From Polynucleobacter finlandensis (GTDB lineage: Bacteria; Pseudomonadota; Gammaproteobacteria; Burkholderiales; Burkholderiaceae): a stretch of 64,000 nt of DNA. A program made the position numbers and the translations under genes. Positions 25,121 through 35,645 of the stretch are shown piece by piece (the stretch's first letter is position 1; the number at the start of each line of letters is the position of its first letter). The DNA lies in NCBI RefSeq assembly GCF_018881755.1, contig NZ_JACVPS010000009.1:43756-107755 (forward strand). The letters run 5' to 3'. The notes beneath the pieces are model-generated. The model was not told the DNA's origin. It was given only the letters and a program-made list of their open reading frames with translations, and did not search any database.

Positions 25121-26533
25121 ATGACCCGCAAGTATTTCCTCATTCTCCTGTTGAGCCTCATGACTGCTTCTGCGTTTGCACAGAGGGCGGGGTCAGGTGC
25201 TGACCAAATAGCCAGTTTTGCTGATTCAATTGAAGGATTGCCAACAGAAGGAACCCTTTTTGGTTTACCGGTAAATGTCCACGGTCAAACGACCTATATT
25301 AATCAGCGCTATAACAACTTTAATTCTCCTTATCAAGGTCAGAACAGCTTATCGGGCAATAAGTCCATGAGTTACACCTGGTCTGGCACATTGTTCTTTG
25401 GCGCTCGACTTGCAGAAAATACCGATATTTATTTCAATCCAGAAGTGGTTTCTGGTGTGCCGTTTTCAGGACTTACGGGTTTAGGTGGTCCAAACAACGG
25501 TGAGGCTACTCGCGCACAAGGAGCACAAGCGCATTTCTATTCTGCCCGTGCCTTTGTTCGCCAAACGATTAATCAAGAAGGCTCTAAAGTCGAACTTGAG
25601 AATGATGCAAACCAAATTACTCAATTCGTGAGCAGCAATCGTTTTGTCGTCACTGCTGGACAGTTCTCCACACTCGATATTTTTGATGACAGTAAATACG
25701 CCAAAGATCCCCGTGTACAGTTCATGAACTGGGGCAATATGACCTATCTCGCTTATGACTACGCCGCCGATGCGCGTGGTTACAGCTGGGGCTTAGCCGG
25801 TGAGTGGTATCGCGATAACTGGGTATTTAGGGCCTCTAGAATGCTTGCCCCTAAATCCCCAAATGGCCGAGACCTTAATTGGCAAATCTTCAATGCTTAT
25901 GGTGATCAAATAGAAGTGGAGCGAGGTCACTTCATTGGTGGTTTACCAGGTAAGGTCAGCGTTCTTGGGTATCGCAACAGAATGGTGATGGCCCGCTATA
26001 CCGATGCCACTAATTACATGATTGCTAATAGTGCGCAGGGTACACAAGCGATTGTCAATGTGCGCAACAGTGATCAAATTAAGATGGGTATTGGTATTAA
26101 TGCTGAGCAAGCTTTAACTAAAGATCTTGGTGTTTACATGAGAGCCTTTAGCTCTGACGGTCATACCGAGACCATGGCTTTTGCTGAGGCCGATCAGTCA
26201 CTGTCGATTGGTACTGGCATCAATGGTGAAAGCTGGGGTCGACCAAGAGACACCATTGGTGTCTCAGCGATGCTCAATGGCATATCTGCCAATCGCAGGG
26301 CATATCTGCAGGCAGGTGGTATCTCTAACTTCATTGGTGATACACCTTACCCCTATGTTTCAGGCCAATACTTGAGCTATAAACCCGAACAAATTACCGA
26401 GCTGTATTACAACGCTTTAGTGATTCAGAATGTCTTGCTTGGGCTTAACTATCAGCATATTAATAACCCTGCCTATAACTCGGCTAGGGGCCCAGTCAAT
26501 GTTCTTTCCTTTCGCATACATGCTGGGTTTTAA
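25121..26533 (+). CDS. OprB-type carbohydrate-selective porin
   Basis: The 470-residue protein has a signal peptide (MTRKYFLILLLSLMTASAFAQ) and an outer-membrane beta-barrel profile. Markers of the OprB family are VHGQTTYINQRYNNFNSPYQGQNSL near the N-terminus, WSGTLFFGARLAENTDIYFNPE, ending with RGPVNVLSFRIHAGF, a C-terminal phenylalanine as required for BAM assembly. In other bacteria such porins pass sugars or other small solutes. It is followed by the metal efflux operon but separated by 167 bases containing a promoter, so a functional link is not implied. Confidence 0.8.
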   Translation: MTRKYFLILLLSLMTASAFAQRAGSGADQIASFADSIEGLPTEGTLFGLPVNVHGQTTYINQRYNNFNSPYQGQNSLSGNKSMSYTWSGTLFFGARLAENTDIYFNPEVVSGVPFSGLTGLGGPNNGEATRAQGAQAHFYSARAFVRQTINQEGSKVELENDANQITQFVSSNRFVVTAGQFSTLDIFDDSKYAKDPRVQFMNWGNMTYLAYDYAADARGYSWGLAGEWYRDNWVFRASRMLAPKSPNGRDLNWQIFNAYGDQIEVERGHFIGGLPGKVSVLGYRNRMVMARYTDATNYMIANSAQGTQAIVNVRNSDQIKMGIGINAEQALTKDLGVYMRAFSSDGHTETMAFAEADQSLSIGTGINGESWGRPRDTIGVSAMLNGISANRRAYLQAGGISNFIGDTPYPYVSGQYLSYKPEQITELYYNALVIQNVLLGLNYQHINNPAYNSARGPVNVLSFRIHAGF

Positions 26534-26605
26534 AGATTGATGAACTGTCTAGCTCATTATTATCTTTAGAATCAATAAGATAAGGTTTATCAAATAATCT
26601 ACTTT

Positions 26606-26625
26606 TAGGGTTTCTACCCTATAAT
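26606..26625 (+). promoter_or_regulatory. Promoter-like element of the RND operon with inverted repeat
   Basis: TAGGGT-TTCT-ACCCTA (26606-26621) is a perfect 6+4+6 inverted repeat that runs into a consensus -10 TATAAT (26620-26625). The efflux operon starts 75 bases further on. The repeat could be a regulator site; no -35 of good quality is seen. Confidence 0.5.
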
Positions 26626-26700
26626 CCGTAAAACCCCTTAGAAAGCCTTATTTGGGGCCAGAAAAACAGTAGCAGTATTGATATTTAGAGGCAGCCGAAT

Positions 26701-28221
26701 TTGATTCACGGCCAATTACAAACTGTCGTAGCAAGTCCATTCAAGCGCATCGCTTGTGGCATCTGCATCACTACTTTTTTTGTCACTGCCGTATTTGCAC
26801 AATCAGCTCCTGCCAGCGTCACAGTACAGACTGGTGATGCAGATACCGCATTGAGTACGCCACTGAGTACGCCACCGACTGTTGATACTCAAAGCACGCC
26901 ATCAAAAGCCGCAGAACTCTTTGCCCCAGTAACGCAGGCAAATACGCCCAAAATTTATACCAAGAGTGCGCCATCGGGTCCAAGCGAGATGGATTTGCGT
27001 CAGCTCTGGTCCGAGCTCAAGCTGAACAACCCGCAGTTGTCATCTTTACGTGAAGCCTATTTGTCTGCCAAAGCAACTGTGCCGCAAATTGCAGCACCAG
27101 CCAATCCACAAATTGGTTTGGTGTGGTCAGGTATGCCAGTCAATTCACCATTTGCCTTGGGTGGAGCGAACGCACCTAATGCAGCAAATCCTGGCGGCGG
27201 TGGCATTAGTAGTAATAACTCCGTTTCAGTCACCCAACCATTTCAGTTTCCAGGCAAGAAGAGCTTGGCAGCCAATATTGCCGATACCAATGCCGAAGCC
27301 TTGTTGGCGCAAAGCGAATCAAGCTACTTACAGTTGGGCGCTCAACTTTCTACCCTGTACTACAACACACTGGCCTCACAAAAGCAGTTACAGGTTCTCA
27401 GGGAATCGGTAGTTCGCCTCGAGATGATTAAGAATGTCGCTAAAGCACGTTACTCGAATAATGCCGCCGCTTATGTTGAATACCTCAATGCGCAAGTAGC
27501 GCAGAGTGCTGCTCAAGCAGATCAATTTAATTTAGACCGTCAACTACAAGTTGGCCTCAACAATATCAACACACTGGTGGGTCGCCATTCTCGTGAGAAA
27601 TTAATCTTGCGTGGCGATGCGCGGCGTGCCATGACAGGTGTACCGACTTTGGTAGAGCTAGAGGATTACGCAGAGAGTAGTCACCCAGCACTCAAGAGTT
27701 CCGCTTTGCAATTAGAGGCAGCGCGCAAAGGGGTAGATCTGGCTAAGAAAGCCTACTTGCCAGATTTCCAGGTGATTGGTTCTTCTTACACGCCGCGTGG
27801 ACCATTTTCTGCAAACAACGGTGCGCTGTTTTATCAGTTTGAATTAGATCTTGTTATTCCTTTGTATTTCTTCACCAAAGAGAAATACGGAGTAGAGCAA
27901 GCGCAGCGTAATGCTGCGGCAGCAGAGGCGGGGAATATTTCTAATCGCCAACAAATCGTTCTGGCAGTGAACTCCGCTTACGCAGCTTATGAGCAGGCCA
28001 AGAATCAGGCCCAGTTCTTAAAAGAGCGCCAAGTGCCACAAGCAGATGCCGCCTACAAGGTGGGCTTGATCCAGTACTCCAATAATGGTCAAGGATTCAA
28101 CGATTTATTGACTGCCCAGACACAATTGCGTAGTTTAGAGATTCAATTGGCGCTAGCCGAGGCGAATTTATTGCAAGCACAAGCGGTGTTGCTTGTAACA
28201 GCCGGCAAAGAACCTTTTTAA
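26701..28221 (+). CDS. czcC: TolC-family outer membrane factor (CzcC-like)
   Basis: The 506-residue protein uses TTG at 26701, preceded by AGAGG. A signal peptide (GICITTFFVTAVFAQ) is followed by a Pro/Thr-rich linker and two repeats of the outer membrane efflux domain (LSSLREAYLSAKATVPQIAAPANPQIG; PALKSSALQLEAARKGVDLAKKAYLPDF). It would form the outer-membrane channel of the tripartite pump encoded with the next two genes. By family it resembles CzcC of heavy-metal efflux systems. The substrate metal is not determined by sequence. Confidence 0.85.
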   Translation: MIHGQLQTVVASPFKRIACGICITTFFVTAVFAQSAPASVTVQTGDADTALSTPLSTPPTVDTQSTPSKAAELFAPVTQANTPKIYTKSAPSGPSEMDLRQLWSELKLNNPQLSSLREAYLSAKATVPQIAAPANPQIGLVWSGMPVNSPFALGGANAPNAANPGGGGISSNNSVSVTQPFQFPGKKSLAANIADTNAEALLAQSESSYLQLGAQLSTLYYNTLASQKQLQVLRESVVRLEMIKNVAKARYSNNAAAYVEYLNAQVAQSAAQADQFNLDRQLQVGLNNINTLVGRHSREKLILRGDARRAMTGVPTLVELEDYAESSHPALKSSALQLEAARKGVDLAKKAYLPDFQVIGSSYTPRGPFSANNGALFYQFELDLVIPLYFFTKEKYGVEQAQRNAAAAEAGNISNRQQIVLAVNSAYAAYEQAKNQAQFLKERQVPQADAAYKVGLIQYSNNGQGFNDLLTAQTQLRSLEIQLALAEANLLQAQAVLLVTAGKEPF

Positions 28222-28230
28222 GGAGCAGTT

Positions 28231-29490
28231 TTGAAAGACAAAATAGTGACTTTCTTAAAAGATACATTCGCAAAGCTTAAGCAGCTTTGGGGACACTTGC
28301 TGCATCGCCTCAATCGTCGGGAAGCTGAAATTCGGAAGTCTTACTGGAATTTGGCTCCAGAGGATCGCGCACGTTTGCGGCTATTTTTAATCTGCACTTC
28401 TGTATTGATGCTGGGTATTGTGATTGGCTTGGCTTTTAACGTCAATAGACCCGTTAAATTAGAGAGGTCTGATAAAAGTTTGAAAATTGAAAATACGGGT
28501 GCAATGGAGTTGCGCCTTCAAGGTGTTGAGCTGAATCCTAGTATTTACATTTTTCAAACCGCGGTCAGTGTAGCTGTACCTGTTGAACTGAATGTTCCTG
28601 GCCGCTTAGCATTTAATGCTGAAAAATCCAAAGTATTATCTGCTCGTGCTCCGGGAAGGGTGGAGCGTATTTATGCGTTCGATGGAGCGGAGGTGGAGAT
28701 GGGCTCTCCGGTAATCGAGATGTATAGCCCTGAATTTATTTCAGCACAGCAAGAATATTTGCTCTCATCAAAAACAGCCAAAGTGCTTGAAAGTAGCAAA
28801 ACCATGAGTGATTTATTGGGCGATGCTCAGATCACCCAGCAAGCTGCTGCCAATCGTATGCGTAACCTCGGTGCTGGTGATGGGGATATTAATCAATTGG
28901 AAAAAAGCGGCAAAACGCAATCGAATTTGATCATGCGTTCGCCGATCAAGGGCGTGGTTGTGAAACGTGGCGTCGAGCCAGGCGCTATTGTCAACGCCGG
29001 CGATGTGATGGCAACCCTGGCAAACCCGAAAGAACTCTGGTTCCTCGGTAATATTTACGAACAGGATATTCGGAAGATTCAAAAAGGCCAAACCATGATT
29101 CTGCGCTCTGAATCTTATCCAGATAAAGAGTTCATTGCTAAGGCCAATTACATCGCTCCAGCAATTGATCCAGAAACCCATGCTTTATTGATTCGTTGTG
29201 ATGTTGAAAATGCAGACGGCTTATTGCGCCCTGATATGTATGTCAGTGCTCGTTTAAAAACTGGAGAGGCTGAAGCAGTTGTCGTTCCGCAATCGGCAAT
29301 TGTGCGTATGCGTGAGATGCGCTACATGATTATTAAAACTGGGCCTGATACTTTCCGCCGTTTTGCAGTGAAGGGTTATGACCTAGATGGTAAACGTTTT
29401 GCAGTTACTGAGGGCGTAGAGCCTGGCATGCAGGTCCTTACTGATGGCGCGGTCTTATTGAACGACCGCTTTGCCAAGCAGGAGGAATAA
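28231..29490 (+). CDS. czcB: RND efflux periplasmic adaptor (CzcB-like)
   Basis: The 419-residue protein starts with TTG at 28231 after AAGGAGC. It has a cytoplasmic basic N-terminus, one membrane anchor (FLICTSVLMLGIVIGLAF, about residues 50-68), a barrel-sandwich (lipoyl) half-motif ARAPGRVERIYAFDGAEVEMGSPV with its partner IKGVVVKRGVEPGAIVNAGDVM, a helical hairpin between them, and beta-barrel segments. It bridges the inner-membrane RND pump and the outer-membrane channel. The long basic cytoplasmic N-terminus of about 48 residues is unusual for adaptors. Confidence 0.9.
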   Translation: MKDKIVTFLKDTFAKLKQLWGHLLHRLNRREAEIRKSYWNLAPEDRARLRLFLICTSVLMLGIVIGLAFNVNRPVKLERSDKSLKIENTGAMELRLQGVELNPSIYIFQTAVSVAVPVELNVPGRLAFNAEKSKVLSARAPGRVERIYAFDGAEVEMGSPVIEMYSPEFISAQQEYLLSSKTAKVLESSKTMSDLLGDAQITQQAAANRMRNLGAGDGDINQLEKSGKTQSNLIMRSPIKGVVVKRGVEPGAIVNAGDVMATLANPKELWFLGNIYEQDIRKIQKGQTMILRSESYPDKEFIAKANYIAPAIDPETHALLIRCDVENADGLLRPDMYVSARLKTGEAEAVVVPQSAIVRMREMRYMIIKTGPDTFRRFAVKGYDLDGKRFAVTEGVEPGMQVLTDGAVLLNDRFAKQEE

Positions 29491-32400
29491 TTGAGTTTCG
29501 TTACATCCTTCGTTCGGGGAGTATTAGAGAAGCGCATCATTATTCTTTTTGCTGCAGGAGTGTTATTAATCCTGGGTATATTTAGCCTTAAAGAATTGCC
29601 GATTCAGCCCTATCCCGGTGTTGCGCCGCTCACGATTCAAGCGATCTCACAGTGGCCGGGAAGAAGCACGACTGAAGTAGAACAGCAAGTCACCATTCCC
29701 GTAGAAAATGCCCTAGCCGGTATTCCCGGGGTAAAAGCATTCCGTTCCGTATCTTTATTTGGCTTATCGGTTGTGACTCTCAAGTTCAATGACAATGCCG
29801 ATCCATTTAAAGTGCGTCAGATCTTTATTACCAATTTAGGTAACGTTACCTTCCCACCCGGTGTTAGTTCAAGCGTTAGCCCAGATTCAGATGCAACTGG
29901 TGAGATTTTACGTTACCAGGTCAAATCAGACTACGCCTCACCAACGCGGTTAAAGACGCTACAGAACTACGAGATTTACAAAGAACTGAAGCAAACCCCT
30001 GGCATTGCAGATGTTTCTTCTTTTGGCGGTAAGGTTCGCCAATATCAAGTGATTGTTAGCCCAGAGAGCCTTCAGTCTAAGGGCGTCACTGTTCCACAAG
30101 TCATTGATGCTCTAACTAAAGCAAACGACAATACTGGCGGCGGCATTTTGCCTAGCGGTGAGCAGCAGTTCGTCGTTCGTGGGGTTGGCTTGTTGCGCAA
30201 TCTGGATGACATTAAACAAGTTGTGATTGCCGTCAATAAAGGTATGCCGATTCGTATTGGCGATGTTGCTGAAGTCAAAATTGGTAATGCACCACGCTTA
30301 GGCTTATTCCAATTTGATGACAATCCTGATTCTGTAGAAGGTATTGTTTATCTGCGTCGTGGTGAGAATGCTTCTGAAGTATTAGCCCGTGTGCGCGAAA
30401 AAATTACTAATATTAATAGTCACATCTTGCCTCCTGGTATTGAAGTCAAACCTTTCTATGATCGTCAAGTTCTTTTAGACATTACCGTAGGCACTGTTAA
30501 GCACACCATGTTCTTTGGTATCACCATGGTGCTAGCGCTTCTCTATGTCTTCTTAGGCAATCTACGCGCAGCTGCCGTGGTTGCTGCAGTGATTCCTCTG
30601 GCGCTATGCTTCTCGTTTATCCAGATGTACATCTTTAATGTACCTGCGAACTTAATTTCTTTGGGAGCAATTGACTTTGGTGTGATCGTCGATGCGGCGG
30701 TGATTATTACGGAAAATGTCATGCGCCATTTGGAAGAGGGCGGCAAACGCTTAAACCAAAGTATTATTTTAGCAACCAGCGAAGTGCAACGTGCCATGGT
30801 GTATTCCACCAGCATCATTATTGTGGCGTACTCGCCGCTTTTCTTAATGGGTGGCGTTGAGGGGATTATTTTTAAGCCGATGGCTTTTACGATGGGCTTT
30901 GCTTTAGTCGCCTCTATTATTTTGAGCCTAACCTTTTTACCCGCAGCAATCTCTTTAGTGTTTGGTGATAATTTCCATCACGAACCCCCTAAGTTCATTA
31001 CCTGGATGTTGAATCGTTACAAGCCATTGTTGCGTAAATGGATGGATCACCCACGTCACGTGATCGCTGTATCTGTTTTCATTCTTGGGATAACCCTATT
31101 AAGCGCAACTCGACTGGGCACTGCTTTCTTGCCAACCCTAGAGGAAAACAATATTTGGTTGCGCGTGACTTTGCCCAATACCGTGGATTTGGATTATTCA
31201 ATCAAGGTCGCCAATCAGCTACGCGAAATCTTTGCTAAGCAACCTGAGCTAGACAAAGTTGCTGTACAGATTGGTCGCCCAGACGACGGCACAGATTCAA
31301 CTGGAGTATTTAACCAAGAATACGGCCTCTACTTAGTGGCCCCAGATCTGATGCCTAAGGGCTCTAGTAAAGCAGCTTTATTAGAAAGGCTTCAGGGCGA
31401 GCTCAATAAGATCCCCGGTGTGAATTACAGCTTCTCGCAGTATATTCAAGATAACGTTAACGAGGCTTTATCTGGTGTTAAGGGTGAGAACTCTGTGAAG
31501 ATCTTCGGTTCTGATTTAGATGTCCTGAATCAAAAAGCCCATGAAGTCGTTAATCAATTGAAAAAAGTGCGAGGTATCGAGGACGAAAATATTCTCAAAG
31601 AGTTGGGCCAACCCACTTTGAATATTCAGATTGATCGTGAAAAGTCAGCGCGTTATGGTGTCAATGTAGCCGATATACAGACAGTAGTGGCAAACGCTAT
31701 TGGCGGGGCACCAGTTTCTAATTTTCTGGAAGATGAAAAAACCTTCGGTATTGCAGTCCGCTTAAATGAATCTAGTCGTAATGACATTCCAGACGTTGCT
31801 AATTTATTGATTGATACCCCTAATGGTCAAAAGGTACCGCTGGGCATGGTTGCTAATGTCAGGCTTACCGATGGTCCATTCTTTATTTATCGTGAAGCAG
31901 GTAAGCGCTATATCGCGGTGATCTTTAGCGTGCGGGGCCGAGATCTAGGTAGCGCTGTTGAAGATGCTAAGTATCTTGTCGAGAAGAATGTCAGCCTGCC
32001 GACCAATTACATGATTGCGTGGGATGGCCAATTTAATCAGATGAAAGACGCTCAACAGAAATTGATGGTCATCATCCCATTAACCTTGTTGGCGATTTTC
32101 TTCTTGCTGGTGACTGCTTTGGGTAATGTACGCGATGCCACCATCGTGTTAATTAACGTGCCATTTGCGGCGATTGGTGGCATTATTGCCCTGCACTTAG
32201 GCGGTGAGACTTTGAGTATTTCTGCGCTCTTTGGTTTCTTGTCTCTATTTGGCATTGCGATTCAGGATGGTGTAATTTTGATTTCGTATATCAATAAAAC
32301 AGTGGCAGAAGAACATGGCGCCATGAAAGACACGATGGTCGATGGCGCAGCGATGCGAGTTCGCCCAGTATTAATGACTGCCATGTTAGCTGGCTTAGGT

Positions 32401-32568
32401 CTATTGCCTGCAGCCTTATCCCATTCCATTGGCTCTGAAGCACAAAGACCATTGGCCTTAGTAATTGTTGGCGGGATGGTGACCACTACGATTCTGACTT
32501 TATTGGTACTTCCTGTGATTTATGCAGCTCTCAGAGCTCATGGCAAGCATGCAAAAGGCCTGATCTAA
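29491..32568 (+). CDS. czcA: Heavy-metal RND efflux pump (CzcA/CusA family)
   Basis: The 1025-residue protein has 12 membrane segments and two large periplasmic loops. The heavy-metal RND signature [15 protein letters not shown] lies in TM4 at about residues 395-409, carrying the proton-relay aspartates and glutamate; the second aspartate is followed by alanine where glycine is usual. It exchanges protons for divalent or monovalent metal ions. TTG at 29491 directly abuts the adaptor stop. The metal (Co/Zn/Cd, Cu/Ag or Ni) cannot be assigned. Confidence 0.92.
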   Translation: MSFVTSFVRGVLEKRIIILFAAGVLLILGIFSLKELPIQPYPGVAPLTIQAISQWPGRSTTEVEQQVTIPVENALAGIPGVKAFRSVSLFGLSVVTLKFNDNADPFKVRQIFITNLGNVTFPPGVSSSVSPDSDATGEILRYQVKSDYASPTRLKTLQNYEIYKELKQTPGIADVSSFGGKVRQYQVIVSPESLQSKGVTVPQVIDALTKANDNTGGGILPSGEQQFVVRGVGLLRNLDDIKQVVIAVNKGMPIRIGDVAEVKIGNAPRLGLFQFDDNPDSVEGIVYLRRGENASEVLARVREKITNINSHILPPGIEVKPFYDRQVLLDITVGTVKHTMFFGITMVLALLYVFLGNLRAAAVVAAVIPLALCFSFIQMYIFNVPANLISLGAIDFGVIVDAAVIITENVMRHLEEGGKRLNQSIILATSEVQRAMVYSTSIIIVAYSPLFLMGGVEGIIFKPMAFTMGFALVASIILSLTFLPAAISLVFGDNFHHEPPKFITWMLNRYKPLLRKWMDHPRHVIAVSVFILGITLLSATRLGTAFLPTLEENNIWLRVTLPNTVDLDYSIKVANQLREIFAKQPELDKVAVQIGRPDDGTDSTGVFNQEYGLYLVAPDLMPKGSSKAALLERLQGELNKIPGVNYSFSQYIQDNVNEALSGVKGENSVKIFGSDLDVLNQKAHEVVNQLKKVRGIEDENILKELGQPTLNIQIDREKSARYGVNVADIQTVVANAIGGAPVSNFLEDEKTFGIAVRLNESSRNDIPDVANLLIDTPNGQKVPLGMVANVRLTDGPFFIYREAGKRYIAVIFSVRGRDLGSAVEDAKYLVEKNVSLPTNYMIAWDGQFNQMKDAQQKLMVIIPLTLLAIFFLLVTALGNVRDATIVLINVPFAAIGGIIALHLGGETLSISALFGFLSLFGIAIQDGVILISYINKTVAEEHGAMKDTMVDGAAMRVRPVLMTAMLAGLGLLPAALSHSIGSEAQRPLALVIVGGMVTTTILTLLVLPVIYAALRAHGKHAKGLI

Positions 32569-33368
32569 TGATGTCTGATTCCACCAGTAAACCCCATATC
32601 CTGATCTCCAATGACGATGGTTATTTGGCGCCTGGCTTATTGGCCTTAGTGAATGCGATTCGCCCACTAGGACGTGTCACCGTGATTGCCCCTGAGCAAA
32701 ACCATAGCGGGGCCTCGAATTCTTTAACACTGTCACGGCCACTCTCGATTCATCGCGTGGCTGGTGGTGAGCGTGATGGCTTTATCTTTATCAATGGCAC
32801 ACCTACCGATTGTGTGCACGTTGCTATGACTGGTTTCTTAGACTCCAAACCTGATCTGGTGGTCTCTGGTATTAATCAGGGCGAGAACATGGGTGAAGAT
32901 GTGCTGTATTCAGGAACGGTTGCCGCCGCAGTAGAAGGTGTGATGTTTGGTGTTCCCGGGATTGCTTTTTCTCAGATCGATCGTGGTTGGGCTCGCATTG
33001 ATGATGCTGCTAAAGCTGCCCACGATGTTGTAGCGCAAATGCTCGTTTCCCATTTAGCACAAGATAATGGCAGCACTGCACCACTGCTTAACGTCAATAT
33101 TCCGAATCGCCCGTATGCGGATTTATATCGCTGGAGAGTTACCAGGTTAGGTAATCGTCATCATTCACAACCAGTAGTTGTTCAGAAAAACCCCCGCGGT
33201 GAAGAAATCTTTTGGATTGGCGCAGCAGGGCATGCCAAAGATAACTCTGAAGGCACAGACTTTCATGCGGTTGATGATGGTTGCATCTCCATTACGCCCA
33301 TGCAACTCGATTTAACCCACCACGCACGCTTAGCAGCGATGCGAAGCAATGGTTGGGATCGCGGTTGA
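32568..33368 (+). CDS. surE: 5'/3'-nucleotidase SurE
   Basis: The 266-residue protein begins with the diagnostic [17 protein letters not shown] (metal-binding aspartates), followed by [17 protein letters not shown] and the [10 protein letters not shown] and [24 protein letters not shown] motifs. SurE dephosphorylates nucleoside monophosphates and is linked to stationary-phase stress. The ATG overlaps the RND gene stop by one base (TAATG). surE-pcm-nlpD is a conserved proteobacterial cluster. Confidence 0.96.
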   Translation: MMSDSTSKPHILISNDDGYLAPGLLALVNAIRPLGRVTVIAPEQNHSGASNSLTLSRPLSIHRVAGGERDGFIFINGTPTDCVHVAMTGFLDSKPDLVVSGINQGENMGEDVLYSGTVAAAVEGVMFGVPGIAFSQIDRGWARIDDAAKAAHDVVAQMLVSHLAQDNGSTAPLLNVNIPNRPYADLYRWRVTRLGNRHHSQPVVVQKNPRGEEIFWIGAAGHAKDNSEGTDFHAVDDGCISITPMQLDLTHHARLAAMRSNGWDRG

Positions 33369-34021
33369 AGCCGGCGGCTGAGAGATTTGCTGGCCATCGT
33401 CAGGCATTGGCAGATAAAGTCCATGCCACTGGTGTCAAACACCTTAAAACTTTAGAAGCAATCGCAACCGTCCCAAGGCATGCTTTTATGGATCCAGGGA
33501 TGCATCCTCAAGCCTATGAAGATACCGCTTTGCCGATTGGGCATCAGCAAACCATTTCTAAGCCATCGGTTGTAGCGCGCATGATTGAGCTTTTGCATAA
33601 GCCTAGGCAAAAATTGGGAAAAGTATTAGAGATTGGCACGGGTTGTGGCTATCAGGCAGCCGTCTTGAGTTTGCTGGCAGATGAAGTGTATTCAGTGGAG
33701 CGAATTCGGCCATTGCATGACTTGGCAAGAGCAAAACTGCGCCCCTTTCGGATTAATAACCTACGCCTGATCTATGGCGACGGTATTTTGGGTCTCCCAC
33801 AAGCCGCCCCTTTTGATGCCATCATTTTGGCAGCAGCAGGTTTGGGTATTCCGGACGCCTTACTAGATCAGTTAGCAATAGGAGGGCGTTTAATTGCCCC
33901 AGTCGCCAGAAACGAGAAAGAGCAGCAATTGGTGATGGTGGAGCGGATGAGCTCCCAGCGCTACCAAAGAACTGTGCTGGACGAGGTCTTTTTTGTCCCC
34001 TTACAATCAGGGGTAGTATGA
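33365..34021 (+). CDS. pcm: Protein-L-isoaspartate O-methyltransferase
   Basis: The open frame extends back to 33281, inside surE, but only TTG codons are available as starts. I prefer TTG at 33365, which overlaps the surE stop as TTGA and gives 218 residues, the usual Pcm size. The protein has [27 protein letters not shown], the SAM-binding [17 protein letters not shown] and DAIILAAAG. It repairs isoaspartyl residues in aged proteins using S-adenosylmethionine. TTG at 33353 or an earlier codon cannot be excluded. Confidence 0.92.
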   Translation: MKPAAERFAGHRQALADKVHATGVKHLKTLEAIATVPRHAFMDPGMHPQAYEDTALPIGHQQTISKPSVVARMIELLHKPRQKLGKVLEIGTGCGYQAAVLSLLADEVYSVERIRPLHDLARAKLRPFRINNLRLIYGDGILGLPQAAPFDAIILAAAGLGIPDALLDQLAIGGRLIAPVARNEKEQQLVMVERMSSQRYQRTVLDEVFFVPLQSGVV

Positions 34022-34794
34022 AAATTATGTCCAATACCCTCATAAAGTCCCTGACCCTAGCCACTTTAGCCACCTCAATGTTCACCATGGTTGGCTGCAG
34101 CACTACGCCTAGAGCAAAACCGGCCAATGTAGTTGACCGTACTGGCAATGTTAGCGAACCAGCGCCGCCTGGCTACTACCGCGTGAAGAAGGGTGACACC
34201 TTGGCTCGCATTGCATTGGATAACGGTCAAGCTCCGCGTGATGTGATTGCTTGGAATAAATTATCAAACCCAAATCAAATTGAAGTGGATGATCTGATTT
34301 TGGTGAGGCCGCCAGCCGGTTCTCAATCAGCAGCTAAACCGGCCGCCAAGTCTACTGACGCCACTAAAGCAGATACACCGAAGACTAAAGAAGCCGCCAA
34401 GGTAGATGCTCCCGCAACAGAAGTCGTTGCAGAGCCAGGCATTCGTTTGTCTTATCCTGCTAAAGGCAAGATTACGAGTGAGTTCAGTGAGGCAAACAAA
34501 GGCATTGATATTGCTGGTAAGGTTGGAGACCCAGTTCAAGCAGCAGCTGATGGCAAAGTGGTTTACGCTGGCAATAGTTTGCGTGGCTATGGCAACTTAG
34601 TGATCGTCAAGCATGACAATACTTACCTTACTGCCTACGCGCATAACAGCAAGCTCTTAGTTAAAGAGGGCGATACGGTTCGCAAAGGTCAAAAGATTGC
34701 TGAGATGGGTGATACGGATACCACATCACCTAAGCTTCACTTTGAATTACGTGTGAATGGTAAGCCAGTAAATCCAACGCCTTACTTGCAATAA
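34018..34794 (+). CDS. nlpD: NlpD-like lipoprotein (LysM + degenerate M23 peptidase)
   Basis: The 258-residue protein has a lipoprotein signal with lipobox MVGC (cysteine 27), a LysM domain (about 52-96: [18 protein letters not shown]) and an M23/LytM domain (about 145-258). The M23 zinc ligands are incomplete: NKGIDIAG lacks the first histidine, while AYAHN and LHFEL keep one histidine each, as in E. coli NlpD. It should be an activator of cell-division amidases rather than a peptidase. It overlaps pcm by four bases. rpoS, which often follows nlpD, is absent here. Confidence 0.93.
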   Translation: MKIMSNTLIKSLTLATLATSMFTMVGCSTTPRAKPANVVDRTGNVSEPAPPGYYRVKKGDTLARIALDNGQAPRDVIAWNKLSNPNQIEVDDLILVRPPAGSQSAAKPAAKSTDATKADTPKTKEAAKVDAPATEVVAEPGIRLSYPAKGKITSEFSEANKGIDIAGKVGDPVQAAADGKVVYAGNSLRGYGNLVIVKHDNTYLTAYAHNSKLLVKEGDTVRKGQKIAEMGDTDTTSPKLHFELRVNGKPVNPTPYLQ

Positions 34795-34823
34795 GTAAGC
34801 TCCTTAGCCACTAGCATCCCTCG

Positions 34824-35645
34824 ATGGCAACCGTCCTCGTCTTTGATATTGAGACCATTCCTGATGTAGCGGGATTGCGTCGTCTCGAAGACTTTCCAGA
34901 ATCGATGTCCGATGTCGAGGTGGCTGCAAAAGCCATGGCAGATCGCGCTGCCAAAACCGGCAGCGAGTTTTTGCCGCTATACCTGCAGCGCATCGTTGCG
35001 ATCTCTTGTGTTATTCGTAGAACCACCAAAGATGGTTTGCCCCAAATTAAAGTGGGCACACTCGGCACTGCACAAGATGATGAGAAGGTTTTGATCCAGG
35101 CATTCTTTGACTTGATTGAGAAATACACACCGCAATTAGTCTCATGGAACGGCAGCGGTTTTGATTTACCAGTCTTGCACTATCGCGCACTGGCAAACCA
35201 GATTCAAGCACCGCGTTATTGGGAGATGGGTGAGAGTCAAGAAAACGATAGTCGAGAATTCAAATGGAATAACTACATCAGTCGTTATCACATGCGTCAT
35301 ATTGACCTCATGGATCTCTTGGCAAAATTTAACGGTAGAGCTAATGCGCCATTAGATGGCTTGGCAAAGCTATGCGGCTTCCCAGGCAAGATGGGGATGG
35401 ATGGCAGCCAAGTTTGGCCTGCATACCAAGATGGCAAGATTGATGACATCCGTCGCTATTGCGAAACCGATGTGGTCAACACCTACCTGATGTATTGCCG
35501 CTTTCAGTTGCTGCGTGGCGGTTTCTCGCTCGCTGAGTATCAAGAAGAGATTGAATTTGTAAAAGCGTATTTAGAAACACAATCTAAAGAGCCTCATGGT
35601 GCTCAGTGGCAAGAATATCTCCAAGGTTTTACGCCTGATGCGTAG
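34824..35645 (+). CDS. Predicted PolB-like 3'-5' exonuclease
   Basis: The 273-residue protein has the ribonuclease H-like exonuclease motifs: VLVFDIETIPD (D8, E10), LVSWNGSGFDLPVL for Exo II and YCETDVVNTYLMY for Exo III. It matches the family of stand-alone proofreading-like domains related to the exonuclease of DNA polymerase B. No polymerase domain is attached. The role is presumably in DNA repair, but no precise function is established for the family. It sits where rpoS would be expected after nlpD. Confidence 0.85.
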   Translation: MATVLVFDIETIPDVAGLRRLEDFPESMSDVEVAAKAMADRAAKTGSEFLPLYLQRIVAISCVIRRTTKDGLPQIKVGTLGTAQDDEKVLIQAFFDLIEKYTPQLVSWNGSGFDLPVLHYRALANQIQAPRYWEMGESQENDSREFKWNNYISRYHMRHIDLMDLLAKFNGRANAPLDGLAKLCGFPGKMGMDGSQVWPAYQDGKIDDIRRYCETDVVNTYLMYCRFQLLRGGFSLAEYQEEIEFVKAYLETQSKEPHGAQWQEYLQGFTPDA

